Below are positions 43,007-52,745 of a stretch of 64,000 nucleotides of DNA, piece after piece (positions within the stretch are counted from its first letter, which is position 1; each line of letters opens with the position of its first letter). Origin of the DNA: Rufibacter immobilis (GTDB taxonomy: Bacteria; Bacteroidota; Bacteroidia; Cytophagales; Hymenobacteraceae); NCBI RefSeq assembly GCF_003721565.1, contig NZ_RJJE01000009.1, positions 806,001 through 870,000 of the forward strand. The letters are read 5' to 3'. The position numbers and the translations under genes were made by a program. The notes under the pieces are model-generated. The model worked only from the letters and a program-made list of their open reading frames with translations. It had not been told where the DNA came from and made no database searches.

Positions 43007-44278
43007 TTACGGGTCTAGATGATCCAGCGGGTCTACCTGCCGCGAAGTGGGCACGGAGGAATATTCCGTCTCCACGTCAGAAAGTTTCTTCAGCTGCTGG
43101 AACGGCGCGTAACCCAGTTCCTCCTTGGCCTTCTTCTCGAAACGCATGATGTAGCTGCTCTGGCTTTCATCGGTGACAATCAAGATGGGTCTGTCTAGGG
43201 GCATCTGTAGTGTGTACAGCAGGCGGTTGGTGTTGCGCAGGTTGGTGGTGGTGTGGCGGGCGTGCGGCTCAATGATGACCACCTGCTCGGCCACGCCCAG
43301 GCTGTCTACCATATACTTTTTCATTTCCACGGCCTCGTTGTACGGCGTTTTGTTGGGGTGCACGTTACCGCCGGAGACCACGATGAACGGAGCCAACCCT
43401 TTCTGGTACCGCTCCAGCGCCATGCGGCAGCGGCTTTTGGCTTTGTCGTGCAGCACAATGCCCTCTTCCTCGGGCCCGAAGCCCGGCACCAGAATCAGGC
43501 TGTAGGTGTATTTGCCCCAGTCCGTGGATTTCGCCTGCTTGAAAGGTCCGGCGTTCAGGCCCTGGTGCAGCGGCTCATAGCGTACGGCCTCGTCCCTCCC
43601 GTTGAGGACCAGGGCCTCTAGCGAAGCTTGCAGCGGAATCTGGAAGAACAGTTGGTCACCGGAGGTATTGGCCGCATTCTCCAGCGTTTGCCGCACCTGC
43701 CGCTGGAAGGCGGGATCAGTCACTTCAAAGCTGATGGCGTCAATTTTGGGGTAGCGCGGTTTCTTGCCTTTGAAATAGACATCGGTGGCGTGGTTCATGG
43801 CTTGCGCCGAGTTCTGCCAGGCGCTGCGCAGGAAAGCGGTGTCGGGTTGGGGGGCGTAGAGTTCGTATTTCCCGCTGGCTTTCAGGGGCTGAACCACGTT
43901 TCGGAACCGCTTGCTGCTTTGGAACAGGCGCACCAGCTCGTTGCCCACCTGCTGCACCTCGGCAGCGCTCCACTGCACCGAGGAAGCCAGACAAGGCACA
44001 TCGGTACAGGTTTGCACAGCCTGCTTCACCCGCTGGGCGCGCTGAGAGGCCAACTGCCGAAGGGTTTCGCTTTTCTGGAGTTCGGCTTGGTACGGACTTT
44101 CCTGCAACGTGACCAGCAGCGGATAAATTTTCTGCTGCAAGAGAGTTTGGGTGGAAGTTTGGCCCGTGGCCGAAGCCGTGGCCGGTGCTTTGGGAGAGCA
44201 GGCGCTCAACAGCGAAAGAATTGCCAAGCCGCCCGCCAGTAAGGGTTTAGGGCTAAGAGAGAGAAAAGGTTTTATCAT
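43007..44278 (-). CDS. YdcF/DUF218-domain lipoprotein
   Basis: A 423-residue lipoprotein (signal ending in LLSAC, acylated Cys near residue 27). The C-terminal half is a DUF218/YdcF domain: SLILVPGFGPEEEG, MALERYQKGLAPFIVVSGG, EAVEMKKYMVDSLGV and EPHARHTTTNLRNTNRLL are in the usual order. YdcF-like proteins bind nucleotides or act in envelope metabolism. The N-terminal 200 residues have no recognised domain. It is cell-envelope located. Confidence 0.85.
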   Translation of the reverse strand: MIKPFLSLSPKPLLAGGLAILSLLSACSPKAPATASATGQTSTQTLLQQKIYPLLVTLQESPYQAELQKSETLRQLASQRAQRVKQAVQTCTDVPCLASSVQWSAAEVQQVGNELVRLFQSSKRFRNVVQPLKASGKYELYAPQPDTAFLRSAWQNSAQAMNHATDVYFKGKKPRYPKIDAISFEVTDPAFQRQVRQTLENAANTSGDQLFFQIPLQASLEALVLNGRDEAVRYEPLHQGLNAGPFKQAKSTDWGKYTYSLILVPGFGPEEEGIVLHDKAKSRCRMALERYQKGLAPFIVVSGGNVHPNKTPYNEAVEMKKYMVDSLGVAEQVVIIEPHARHTTTNLRNTNRLLYTLQMPLDRPILIVTDESQSSYIMRFEKKAKEELGYAPFQQLKKLSDVETEYSSVPTSRQVDPLDHLDP

Positions 44279-44309
44279 TGCGGAGGAATATAAACAAATG
44301 AAAAGAGGC

Positions 44310-44349
44310 GCGTTTAGGGGCTATTTTCAGAAAAACGGCCCCTAAACGC
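44310..44349. repeat. TTTAGGGGC palindromic element
   Basis: GCGTTTAGGGGCTATTTTC and AAAAACGGCCCCTAAACGC, 16 nt after the isomerase stop. Confidence 0.9.
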
Positions 44350-44365
44350 ACGTGCCCCGGTAGGA

Positions 44366-45331
44366 TTAGGGATTGGATTTCGCGAGTTTCTTCTGCGCCA
44401 CGTATGCTGAGTGCAGAGACAGGTAACATTCCTTCAGTTCTTTCACGTCTTTGAAGGCGCTCTCAAACAGGAACGGCCCCTGATAGTTCACCTCGTCCAG
44501 CGCCGCCAGAATCGCGGACCAGTCATTGCCGCCCTGGCCGGAGCAAGGGAGAAAATGGTTCTCCTTCTCCCCGTGCCCATCGGCTACGTGAATGGATTTC
44601 AGCCGTTTGCCCAGCGCCCTGATGAGCCGCTCCGGTTTTTTGATGTGGTTCATGTCCACGGCCGCGTAAATGTTTTTGGGCAGCCGGCCCATGATCTCCA
44701 GCGTCTCCTCCACCGACCGGCACAGCGGGCGCTCACGGTTGGCATCAGCGAGCAACTCGGGACCCAACATGTTTTCAATGACCATGGTGGCCTTTAGTTC
44801 CTGCACGGCCGGCAACAGTTCTCCGCTGGACTTGATCATCTGCGCTTTGCGGGTTTCGCGCTCGTTGAGGCCCAAATAATAGCTGGGGTGGAACAGAATG
44901 ACCTGGGGCTGCAACGCTTTCGCATAGGTCAGCACCTGCTTGTGCAACGCCACCACCGCTTGCCGTTCCTGCTCATTGGCCAGCGAAAGGTCAATGGTTT
45001 TGCTGTACGGCATGTGGATGGACCAGATCTTGATCCCGGCCTTATCGGCGGCCTGTTTGGCCTCGGCCACGGCTTTTAAGATCTCGGCCTCCGGAAGCTT
45101 GAACTGGCGTTTGTCGTCAATGAAGGCTTGGAACGAGGTCTCAATGTAGTCTATCCCCACAGATTTGGCGTAGGCCATGTTCTCTGGCGTGATGTTTTTG
45201 AGGGCGATGGAATAGCCCACCTTTCGCGGCTGGGCCGCTTCCTGCTGCGGAGTCTTGGTGGCGCAGGCCCATACCAGCAGGCAGACACCCAAGAGGAAGC
45301 CGATGATGTTGGAGGATGCTTTCATGTTCAT
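44366..45331 (-). CDS. Sugar phosphate isomerase/epimerase-like lipoprotein (xylose isomerase-type TIM barrel)
   Basis: A 321-residue lipoprotein (signal with VWAC). The body is an AP-endonuclease-2/xylose isomerase TIM barrel: GYSIALKNITPENMAYAKSVGIDYIET, KIWSIHMPYS, QVILFHPSYYLG, MVIENMLGPELL, YAAVDMNHIKKPERLI, SIHVADGHGEKENHFLPCSGQGGNDW. Conserved His, Glu and Asp would bind a divalent metal. A lipid-anchored exported version is common in Bacteroidota; the substrate is not known. Confidence 0.87.
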   Translation of the reverse strand: MNMKASSNIIGFLLGVCLLVWACATKTPQQEAAQPRKVGYSIALKNITPENMAYAKSVGIDYIETSFQAFIDDKRQFKLPEAEILKAVAEAKQAADKAGIKIWSIHMPYSKTIDLSLANEQERQAVVALHKQVLTYAKALQPQVILFHPSYYLGLNERETRKAQMIKSSGELLPAVQELKATMVIENMLGPELLADANRERPLCRSVEETLEIMGRLPKNIYAAVDMNHIKKPERLIRALGKRLKSIHVADGHGEKENHFLPCSGQGGNDWSAILAALDEVNYQGPFLFESAFKDVKELKECYLSLHSAYVAQKKLAKSNP

Positions 45332-45469
45332 TCAGGTAAGAGATTTCAGAAAAACAGCTCGAGAAGGGAAACAAAGCCTCTTGAAAAGCAAAACGCCCAT
45401 GAAGGCCTCCCCTCCTGCTCAGCCCTTCCTTCTTCCCCAGAAAGGTAAGTCCTTTTGGGTAATAAATTT

Positions 45470-45517
45470 CTTCCCGTTTAGCGGCCGTTTTACCTAAAAC
45501 AGCCGCTAAACGGGAAG
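45470..45517. repeat. TTTAGGGGC palindromic element with compensatory change
   Basis: CTTCCCGTTTAGCGGC pairs with GCCGCTAAACGGGAAG. Both arms carry the complementary G-to-C / C-to-G change relative to the consensus, and CTTCCC/GGGAAG extends it. It is 12 nt after the NHL gene stop. Confidence 0.93.
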
Positions 45518-45529
45518 AAGCTCTTGCGA

Positions 45530-46855
45530 TTAGAGTTTTCTGATGACCCGTACGCGGTGGTTCTGCACATCGGCTACGTACACGTTGCCGTCTTTGTCTA
45601 CCGCCACATCGGTGGGTTGGCTGAAGCGGGCGCTGGCGCCGGGGCCGTCTGCGTAGCCCGAGGTGGTACCGGCCATGGTGGTCACTTTGCCCGCCGCCGT
45701 GATTTTTCTGATGCGGTGGTTGTTCAGATCGGCCACGTACATAGTACCGTCTTTGTCCACGGTGACGCCGTAGGGCTGGTTGAACTTGGCGGTAGCGGCA
45801 TCACCGTCTACGGAGCCCAGACTTCCTTCACCGGCGATGGTGCTGGCCACACCTTGGGGTGTGATTTTCCGGATGCGGTGGTTCTGGCGGTCAGCGACCA
45901 GCACGTTGCCGTCTTTGTCCACCTCCACACCCGAAGGGTTGTTCACTTTAGACCCCGCGGCATCACCATCGGCGAAGCCGGCGGTCCCGTTACCGGCAAT
46001 GGTGGACACGATCCCGTCTGGAGTAATTTTTCTAATGCGGTGGTTCAGGTTATCGGCTACGTAGAGGTTGCCCGCGGGGTCCACGGCCACGTCAATGGGC
46101 TGGTTGAACTTAGCGGTAGCCACGGGGCCATCAGCAAAACCGGCGGTTCCGGTTCCGGCCACGGTGCTCACCACGCCGGCGGGCGTAATCTTCCGAATCT
46201 TGTGGTTATCCCGCTCCGCGATGTACAGGTTGCCCTGCGCGTCTATGGCAGATTTCCAGGGGAAATTCAGCTTGGCCGTGGCCACCGCGCCGTCTACATT
46301 GCCGGCAGTGCCGCCAAAGCCTACCAGCGTGCTTACCAAACCCGCCGGGGTTACGGTTCTGATGGCGTTGTTAGCGCGGTCGGTCACAATGAGGTTGCCC
46401 TGAGCATCGAACACCACGCCCTCGGGGTTCCGGAACTGGGCCACGTCAGGGGTTCCGTCCTTCAACCCAATCACTCCTTCACCGGCAAAGGTGCTCACCA
46501 GGAATTCCTCGGGGGCATCGGCGTAGGTGAAAGTAGGGCCTTGCAGTTCGCGGTTGTTCACGGTCACGGTCACGTTGCCGGAGCTGCCGTTCTCGGGCAC
46601 TACCACCTGCAGTTGACCCTCAGAGGCCTCCAGGACCACGGCGGTCTGGCCGTTGAATTTGACCACGTTGTTCTCCCGCACCGGGCTGAAGTTGCGGCCC
46701 AGAATGGTCACAATACTGGAAGGCGTGCCGCTGGCGGGATTGATGGACACCAGCACCGGATCGGTGGACACGGCGGCGTCATCGTCTTCTTGGCAGGCAG
46801 TCAGGCACAGGACCGCCATCAGGAAAAACAGGTACTTATTTATCTTTTGGAACAT
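45530..46855 (-). CDS. IPT/TIG and NHL-repeat lipoprotein
   Basis: A 441-residue protein from the ATG at 46855 (MFQKINKYLFFLMAVLCLTAC, a lipobox with Cys at residue 21). The IPT/TIG Ig-like domain follows at about 33-115 (VLVSINPASGTPSSIVTILGRNFS). Then six NHL repeats of about 55 residues form a beta-propeller, each with a NHRIRKIT- or NAIRTVTP-like strand and a PxGVAVDxxGNLYVAD block. It is probably a surface-exposed carbohydrate- or protein-binding lipoprotein. It follows the NAGPA gene in the same direction, separated by a repeat. Confidence 0.88.
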   Translation of the reverse strand: MFQKINKYLFFLMAVLCLTACQEDDDAAVSTDPVLVSINPASGTPSSIVTILGRNFSPVRENNVVKFNGQTAVVLEASEGQLQVVVPENGSSGNVTVTVNNRELQGPTFTYADAPEEFLVSTFAGEGVIGLKDGTPDVAQFRNPEGVVFDAQGNLIVTDRANNAIRTVTPAGLVSTLVGFGGTAGNVDGAVATAKLNFPWKSAIDAQGNLYIAERDNHKIRKITPAGVVSTVAGTGTAGFADGPVATAKFNQPIDVAVDPAGNLYVADNLNHRIRKITPDGIVSTIAGNGTAGFADGDAAGSKVNNPSGVEVDKDGNVLVADRQNHRIRKITPQGVASTIAGEGSLGSVDGDAATAKFNQPYGVTVDKDGTMYVADLNNHRIRKITAAGKVTTMAGTTSGYADGPGASARFSQPTDVAVDKDGNVYVADVQNHRVRVIRKL

Positions 46856-46921
46856 AAGGTTATCAGTTGGAAAAATGAAAGGAGAAAATAGCGCCACTGG
46901 CCTGCGCCCTGGCACCCGCCC

Positions 46922-46965
46922 GTCTGTTTAGAGGCTCTTATTAGAAAAACGGCCCCTAAACAGAC
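46922..46965. repeat. TTTAGGGGC palindromic element with GTCTG/CAGAC ends
   Basis: GTCTGTTTAGAGGCTC and GGCCCCTAAACAGAC pair. The consensus GCG/CGC ends are replaced by matching GTCTG/CAGAC. It lies 38 nt after the NAGPA gene stop. Confidence 0.88.
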
Positions 46966-47002
46966 ACGCTGCTTCTGCGGTTTCTGCCCAGCGGAGAAAC
47001 TG

Positions 47003-47926
47003 TTACGGCACGTTGGCCACTATCGCCCACCCGTTGGCCACGGCGCGCGGCAAGCGGTCTGAGGACCAGTTGCGCATGTGCCATACATCGGCCAGCGGGT
47101 GCTTGATCATGAAGGTGGAAGACCCGCCGCCGTCTAGATTGAGGGCCTCGCGGGCTCCTAGGGCGCTTAAGAACGTGGCCAGTTTTTCCAGCGTGATGCC
47201 GTTGGAATAGTCGAACCGGCGGCCGTCTACCACCACAAAGTACACCACCTTGTCCTGGGTGATGCCCACGGCGGTTCTGGGTTCAATGGACACATCGGTC
47301 TGGCTCACGCGCTGGTTGTCTCTGATGAGGCGGTGGTACCCGCCCAGGGCGTGCTGGATGTTGTCTTTGCGCTGCTCGTAGTCGGTGGCATCGCCAATGA
47401 AGGGGTTGCCCTGCTTGTCTACTCCAAAATATCCGCGGCCACCGGCCTGAATGGCGGTTTTCACGGCTTTTCCGTTGAGGTAGACCAGGCTGCGGGGTTC
47501 CCCGGTGCTGGTATTGAAGAAGTCTGAGTTCACGGCGGCCATCACGCGCTGTCCCGGTTTGTCAATGTACTTGAGCATGTCTGGGATGGTCTGCATGGCA
47601 AAACCGGTGCCGCCAAAAGGCGTGGCCGGGTACAGCGACAAACCCGGCTGTTTAAGGTCTACCTTGAGCACGAAGGCGTGCATGGTGTAGCCTTCCATGC
47701 TCAGGTAATGGATGTCGGTTTCCTCTACGCCGGGGTGCACCTGGAACGTAGTGTCTGAGAACACCCGGCTAATGAGCGAGGTATTGTCCACCAGCATCTT
47801 CGCCACCGGGGTAGTGGGGCTGAAATCTACCGCGGGGGCCTCATCGTCGTCCTCGCAACCGCTGAAGGCAAACAAGCTGCTCACCGCGCAAAGGGCAATG
47901 ATATATCGTTTAATAGGGAGTAACAT
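47003..47926 (-). CDS. Phosphodiester glycosidase (NAGPA domain) lipoprotein
   Basis: A 307-residue lipoprotein (signal with FSGC). The NAGPA domain (residues about 80-305) has AAVNSDFFNTSTGEPRSLVY, RTAVGITQDKVVYFVVVDGR and the hallmark NLDGGGSSTFM. NAGPA enzymes hydrolyse N-acetylglucosamine-1-phosphodiesters, and bacterial versions may cut phosphodiester-linked glycans. It lies 29 nt after susD in the same transcript, so it likely works on the substrate taken up by the SusCD pair. Confidence 0.88.
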   Translation of the reverse strand: MLLPIKRYIIALCAVSSLFAFSGCEDDDEAPAVDFSPTTPVAKMLVDNTSLISRVFSDTTFQVHPGVEETDIHYLSMEGYTMHAFVLKVDLKQPGLSLYPATPFGGTGFAMQTIPDMLKYIDKPGQRVMAAVNSDFFNTSTGEPRSLVYLNGKAVKTAIQAGGRGYFGVDKQGNPFIGDATDYEQRKDNIQHALGGYHRLIRDNQRVSQTDVSIEPRTAVGITQDKVVYFVVVDGRRFDYSNGITLEKLATFLSALGAREALNLDGGGSSTFMIKHPLADVWHMRNWSSDRLPRAVANGWAIVANVP

Positions 47927-47955
47927 ATCCTAAGAGGTTAAGAGATGGGAAAGAA

Positions 47956-49245
47956 TTAATAGTTGGGGTTCTGTTCCAGCTGATCGTTCAGGATGATCTC
48001 GCTCTCCGGCAACGGCAGTTTCTGGCGGTGCGGCTCAATGCCCAGCGTAGAGACAGCTTTGCCGGTTCTCACCAGATCATACCAGCGGAAGCCTTCGGCG
48101 AGCAGTTCCCGGCGTCTTTCTAGCAAAACGGCATCTAAATAGGATTCTTCGCTGCTGGGGCTCAATGCCACCAGCCCACGGGCCTGCCGCAGTTCGTTGA
48201 GGCGGTTCAAGCCGGCCATTCCCTGCGCCTCGGCACTGATGAGGTACATCTCCGCCAGACGGGTGACAATGAACGGATCAGTGCCGGACTGGCCGCTGGG
48301 GTATTTGTTGATCACGTTCAAACCCTGTACCACGTCAATGGAGATGGGCTTCCGTTTGTCATTGGCCTCAAACAGGTTCTGCATCACATCGTCGGTGGGC
48401 TTGTAGACGTAGGAGCCCTTCACCGTGTGGGAGTAAGTGTAGAACAAGGTGCTGAGTGTGATGCTGGATTCCTCGGTGAGGTTCTCAAAGGCGAAAATGA
48501 CCTCGGTGTTCTGCTGCTTCCGGAAAATTTTCTCAAAGGTATCCAGTTTATACCGGCCAGACGTGATGAGGCCTTCGGCCAGGGCAGCCGCTTCCTGCTT
48601 CTTGCCGCGGGCCAGTTTTACGCGGGCCATGAGGGCCTGCACCGCGTCTTTGTTCACGTAATAGTACCGGTTCACCACGTAGGCCGGGGCGTCTGGCAAA
48701 GCGGCCTCCAGTTCTCTTTCAATGAAGTTCCACACTTCTTCCTCACTGTTGCGCGACACTTTCTCATTGGTGTTCTGCTCCAAAACAGGCACCCCACCCC
48801 AGCGGGTGACCAGGTTGTAGTACAGGTAAGCCCTAAAGAAGTGGGCGGTACCTGCCATCTCTCTTTTTTTCTGCGTGTCTGTGAATGGCGCAATGGTGGC
48901 TAGTACGTTGTTCACCTGGTACAGAGCCCGGTAATAGCCGTCCCAGGCGTTGCCTATGAGCGAGTATTCCGGCCGAAGAAAGTTGTTGATGAACGCCAGC
49001 TGGTTTCCGCCAGAGGGGTTCATTAACTCCCCGCCAATGAGGTCATAGAAGATGTAGGACTCCCGGCCTGGCGAGTTCTGTACCGAGTTGTACATGCCGT
49101 ACAGCAAGGCGTCCATGTCTTTCTCAGAGGTATTGTCCGGCGACACCGAGGAATGCGGATAGAAATCCAATTGGTCGTTACAGGCTGGCAGGGCCAACAG
49201 ACTCGCAAAAAATAAAGTATATCTAAGCCTTAGCATATGTCTCAT
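47956..49245 (-). CDS. RagB/SusD family nutrient-uptake lipoprotein
   Basis: A 429-residue outer-membrane lipoprotein (signal to LPAC) that caps the SusC channel and captures the ligand. SusD marks are DFYPHSSVSP near the N-terminus, GMYNSVQN, the TPR-like helices (AHFFRAYLYYNLVTRWGGVPVL and ALMARVKLARGKKQEAAALAE) and the C-terminal LLERRRELLAEGFRWYDLVRTG. It starts 12 nt after susC, in one operon. The ligand cannot be told from sequence. Confidence 0.95.
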   Translation of the reverse strand: MRHMLRLRYTLFFASLLALPACNDQLDFYPHSSVSPDNTSEKDMDALLYGMYNSVQNSPGRESYIFYDLIGGELMNPSGGNQLAFINNFLRPEYSLIGNAWDGYYRALYQVNNVLATIAPFTDTQKKREMAGTAHFFRAYLYYNLVTRWGGVPVLEQNTNEKVSRNSEEEVWNFIERELEAALPDAPAYVVNRYYYVNKDAVQALMARVKLARGKKQEAAALAEGLITSGRYKLDTFEKIFRKQQNTEVIFAFENLTEESSITLSTLFYTYSHTVKGSYVYKPTDDVMQNLFEANDKRKPISIDVVQGLNVINKYPSGQSGTDPFIVTRLAEMYLISAEAQGMAGLNRLNELRQARGLVALSPSSEESYLDAVLLERRRELLAEGFRWYDLVRTGKAVSTLGIEPHRQKLPLPESEIILNDQLEQNPNY

Positions 49246-49257
49246 GGTTAAGCGTGG

Positions 49258-52200
49258 TTAAAAACGGAGGTTCACTCCTACATTCACGGTTCTCAACTGC
49301 GGCAGAATCAGGTTGTCTTCGCCCATGAACTGCGGGTCAAAGTTGCTGGTCACCTCGGGGTCCATACCGGAGTAGTTGGTCCACAGGAACAGGTTGTCGG
49401 CCTGGGCATATACCCGCACACGGCTCAGCTTGATTTTGGAGGTAAAGCTGGTTGGCAGGGTATAACCCAAAATCACGGAACGCAGGCGCAGGAAAGAGCC
49501 GTCTTCCAGGAAACGGGTGGAGTTTTGGGTGTTCCAGCCAGTACCGTAGATGGCGCGTGGCGTGGTGTTGCTGGTACCCGGACCAGTCCAGCGCTCTTTG
49601 GCCACCTCTTCCCGTATCCCGAAGAAGTTGTTAGCCAGACGCTCCACGGTGATGCGGCCCGAGAAGTACACATCGGCACCCTGGCTGTAGTTGAGGAACA
49701 CGCTCAGGTCAAAGTTCTTGTACTGGAAGGTGTTGTTCCAGCCGCCGAAGAAGTTGGGGTTAGAGGTGCCCACAATCTGGCGGTCATCGGCGTTGATGAG
49801 GCCATCGTTGTTTATGTCGTCGTACTTCACGTCACCGGCCCGGATGCCCTGGGCGTAGAATTTCTCAGGAATCTCTTCATCTGTCTGATAGATGCCCAGC
49901 ATTTTGTACAGGTAAAAGCTACCCACCTCTTCGCCTACTTTAAGCGTGCGGTTGGCGCCAATGAGCAAAGCCTCATCGCCTAAGAGCGAGGTCAGCTTGT
50001 TTTTGATAAACGAGATGTTGAAGTCTGAGCTCCAGGTCAGCTCCCCGAAGGTCTGGTTGGTGCCCACCATGAATTCCCAGCCCCAGTTACGCATGGAGCC
50101 GATGTTGCTGGTGATACTGGTAAACCCAGAGGTTGCCTGCGTAGGGCGGCTGTACAACAGGTTGTTTGTGTTCTTCACGAAGTAATCTGCCGTAAAGGTG
50201 TATTTGCCGCGTTGGAAGCCCATATCTACTCCCACGTCAAATTGGTCGGCGCTTTCCCAGGTGAGGTCGCGGTTGCCGTTGGTGCTCACGCCAATGCCGC
50301 TTTGGTACCCGTAGTTACGGCCACCGCTCATCTGCGCCTGGTAGGCGTAAGAGCTGATGCCGTCCTGGTTACCGGTAGAACCGTAGCTGGCGCGCAGTTT
50401 CAGGTCCATCAGCTCCACGAGGAAGAAGCTTTCTCTGGAGATATGCCAACCGGCAGAAACCGACGGGAAATACCCGAACCGATTCTCTGGGGCGAATTTA
50501 GAAGAACCATCTGCCCTGAAGGTGAGGCTCAGGAGGTATTTGTCTTTATAGGAGAAACTGGTTCTACCAAAGTAAGAAGCCAGGGCACTCTCAGCCAGGC
50601 TGGTACCTGCCTCGGTAATCTCCGCAGCCACCGACAGCACGTCAAAAGAGGTGGAAGGGAACCCACGACCGTCAATGTTGATCCCGGAGTTGGAGGTCTT
50701 CTGGTAAGACTGACCGGCCAGCGCCGAGAAAGAAAGCTCCCCGAACTGCTTGTTGTAGCTCAAGGTATTCTCTACCAGCAGGTTGGAGATCATGCGGCGG
50801 CTGTCAATGAGGCGGCCCACGCCGGTTCCGTAAGGGTGGTCTTCATTGTAGTACACCTTGTCTACGGTATAGATCTGGTCCAGACCCAGGGAGGTTTTGA
50901 AATCAAGACCTTTGCCCAGGTGCAGGTTGGCGAAGAACGTGCCCAGGTAGCGGTAGTTCTCAATATCGGCGTCTTCCTCGTTCAGGATGTGCAACGGGTT
51001 GTGGTACAGCAGATCCTCGGTTCCGCCCACGTAATACTCGCCGTTGGGTTTATATGGGCGGTCAAACGGACGCTGCGGAATACTGCGCGCCATGACGGTA
51101 GCCCCGGAGTTGGAGCCCGGCACCCGGGAGTTGTGGGTGTAGCTCAGGTTAGAGTTGGTGCCTACTTCCAGCCAGTTAAACAGCTTATGACTAAGGTTGA
51201 CCTTACCCGTGTATTTTTTGAATTCACTGCTGATGATGGTTCCTTCCTGGTCCAGGTAATTACCGGAGACAAATACCTTGGTTTTTTCGGTGCCCCCAGA
51301 GAAAGAGAGGTTGTAACTGGAGGTGCGGGCGGTGCGGGTTACCAGGTCAAACCAATCGGTGTCGGGCATGCCGGGGTACGGATTCTCCTTGCGCAGCATG
51401 TAGTTGGCATCGCCTAGTTTGTAGCCAAACTGCTGGTTGTAATTGTCAATGCCTTCGTTGATCACCTCCAGATACAGGTCTGAACCCGCCATTTTCATCT
51501 TGTGGCGGTTGGGCACGTCCTGAATGCCTGTGTAGTAGTCAAAGTTGAGGTTGGATTTGCCCTGCTTTCCAGATTTGGTGGTGATGATGATGACCCCGTT
51601 GGTGGCGCGGGAACCGTAGATGGCCGAGGAAGCCGCGTCTTTCAATACTTCAATAGACTCAATGTCATTGGGGTTGAGTTGCGAAAGCGGGTTCATGTTC
51701 TCGCCCAGGTTGAACAGCGCGGCGTTGTGCGGCACCACCGGAATTCCGTCAATCACGTACAGGGGCTCGTTGCTGGCGCTCAATGACCCGATTCCCCGGA
51801 TGCTCACGCGGGTAGAGGAACCCGGACTACCCGAACCGGAAGACACGTTTACACCGGGCATACGGCCCTGGATCAATTGGTCGGGCCCCAGGACCGGGCG
51901 CGAATTCTGCTCATCTGGCTTGAACGAACTGATGGCGCTGGTCACGTCTTCGCGCTCCTGCTGGCCGTAGCCTACCACCACTACTTCTTTGAGGGCCTGG
52001 TTGTCTTCCTGTAACTGGATATTCAAATCGGCGGGGCCGTTGAACGCAATTTCTTTTGTCTGGAAACCGATGAAGGTGAACACCAGCGTTCCAGTGCCTT
52101 CGGGCACCTGCAAGGAGAAACTACCGTCTCCCGCCGAAGCCGTAGCCACGGTAGTGCCTTTGAGGTTGATGGTGACGCCCGGCATGCCTTCGCCTTTGGA

Positions 52201-52617
52201 ATCCACTACTTTTCCTCTGATGGTGGTGGGTGGAACCGCTACCGTCGCTTCGGCCACTGGTTTCCGCTTCACCACCACCGTTTTCTGGTTTACGGTGTAA
52301 GTAAGGGACTGCCCCTCAAAGCACTGCTCCAGCGCCTCTTCCAAAGAAGCGTTCTTCAGCCTGAGGTTCACGGGTTTGGCTTCTTTGAGCATCTGCACAT
52401 TGTACAGGAAATTGTAGCCGCTTTGCTTTTTCACCTCTTGCAAGGCTTTCTCCAGCGGCACGTTCCGGTAAGACAGGTTTATCTGCTGGCTGTAGCCAGC
52501 GGCGCTTACCTGCAAAAGGGCGGCAAGCATAAAAATCATGGTAAGTTTCATACCCAAAAGGAGCTTATGCGGTATACAGACCAGAAACCTACTCTTATGA
52601 AGAGTATTAATTTTCAT
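49258..52617 (-). CDS. SusC/RagA TonB-linked outer-membrane transporter with STN domain
   Basis: A 1119-residue TonB-dependent channel. After the signal (MKLTMIFMLAALLQVSAAGYSQ) comes an STN domain at about 45-115, then the CarboxypepD-like domain (RGKVVDSKGEGMPGVTINL). The TonB-box region and plug follow (VVVVGYGQQEREDVTSAI, GRMPGVNVSSGSGSPG), and then the 22-strand barrel with a C-terminal Phe (NVGVNLRF). The STN domain marks it as a signalling transporter that talks to the FecR protein encoded just upstream. It pairs with SusD. Confidence 0.96.
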   Translation of the reverse strand: MKINTLHKSRFLVCIPHKLLLGMKLTMIFMLAALLQVSAAGYSQQINLSYRNVPLEKALQEVKKQSGYNFLYNVQMLKEAKPVNLRLKNASLEEALEQCFEGQSLTYTVNQKTVVVKRKPVAEATVAVPPTTIRGKVVDSKGEGMPGVTINLKGTTVATASAGDGSFSLQVPEGTGTLVFTFIGFQTKEIAFNGPADLNIQLQEDNQALKEVVVVGYGQQEREDVTSAISSFKPDEQNSRPVLGPDQLIQGRMPGVNVSSGSGSPGSSTRVSIRGIGSLSASNEPLYVIDGIPVVPHNAALFNLGENMNPLSQLNPNDIESIEVLKDAASSAIYGSRATNGVIIITTKSGKQGKSNLNFDYYTGIQDVPNRHKMKMAGSDLYLEVINEGIDNYNQQFGYKLGDANYMLRKENPYPGMPDTDWFDLVTRTARTSSYNLSFSGGTEKTKVFVSGNYLDQEGTIISSEFKKYTGKVNLSHKLFNWLEVGTNSNLSYTHNSRVPGSNSGATVMARSIPQRPFDRPYKPNGEYYVGGTEDLLYHNPLHILNEEDADIENYRYLGTFFANLHLGKGLDFKTSLGLDQIYTVDKVYYNEDHPYGTGVGRLIDSRRMISNLLVENTLSYNKQFGELSFSALAGQSYQKTSNSGINIDGRGFPSTSFDVLSVAAEITEAGTSLAESALASYFGRTSFSYKDKYLLSLTFRADGSSKFAPENRFGYFPSVSAGWHISRESFFLVELMDLKLRASYGSTGNQDGISSYAYQAQMSGGRNYGYQSGIGVSTNGNRDLTWESADQFDVGVDMGFQRGKYTFTADYFVKNTNNLLYSRPTQATSGFTSITSNIGSMRNWGWEFMVGTNQTFGELTWSSDFNISFIKNKLTSLLGDEALLIGANRTLKVGEEVGSFYLYKMLGIYQTDEEIPEKFYAQGIRAGDVKYDDINNDGLINADDRQIVGTSNPNFFGGWNNTFQYKNFDLSVFLNYSQGADVYFSGRITVERLANNFFGIREEVAKERWTGPGTSNTTPRAIYGTGWNTQNSTRFLEDGSFLRLRSVILGYTLPTSFTSKIKLSRVRVYAQADNLFLWTNYSGMDPEVTSNFDPQFMGEDNLILPQLRTVNVGVNLRF

Positions 52618-52686
52618 ACATTTGTTTGTTTGGGTTTAAGAAATAGGTGCACTCACGTCTATTGCCTTTACAGACCCATTCCATAG

Positions 52687-52720
52687 CCAGGGGCGTTGCC
52701 GCGCCCCTGGTTTCTTTTTT
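52687..52720. terminator. Hairpin between fecR and susC
   Basis: CCAGGGGCG pairs with CGCCCCTGG, and a T-rich run follows on the plus strand (52711-52720). On the minus strand, in which fecR and susC are read, there is no T run, so it could be a leader hairpin of susC or a plus-strand terminator. Confidence 0.5.
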
Positions 52721-52745
52721 GGGCCCAAGGCGAGATTCTGTTGGG

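Noticed and set aside
50212-51417. Plus-strand open frame of 401 codons opposite susC
   Set aside because: It is antisense to a complete, clearly conserved TonB-dependent barrel. Its product has no recognisable domain and the composition of a shadow frame.
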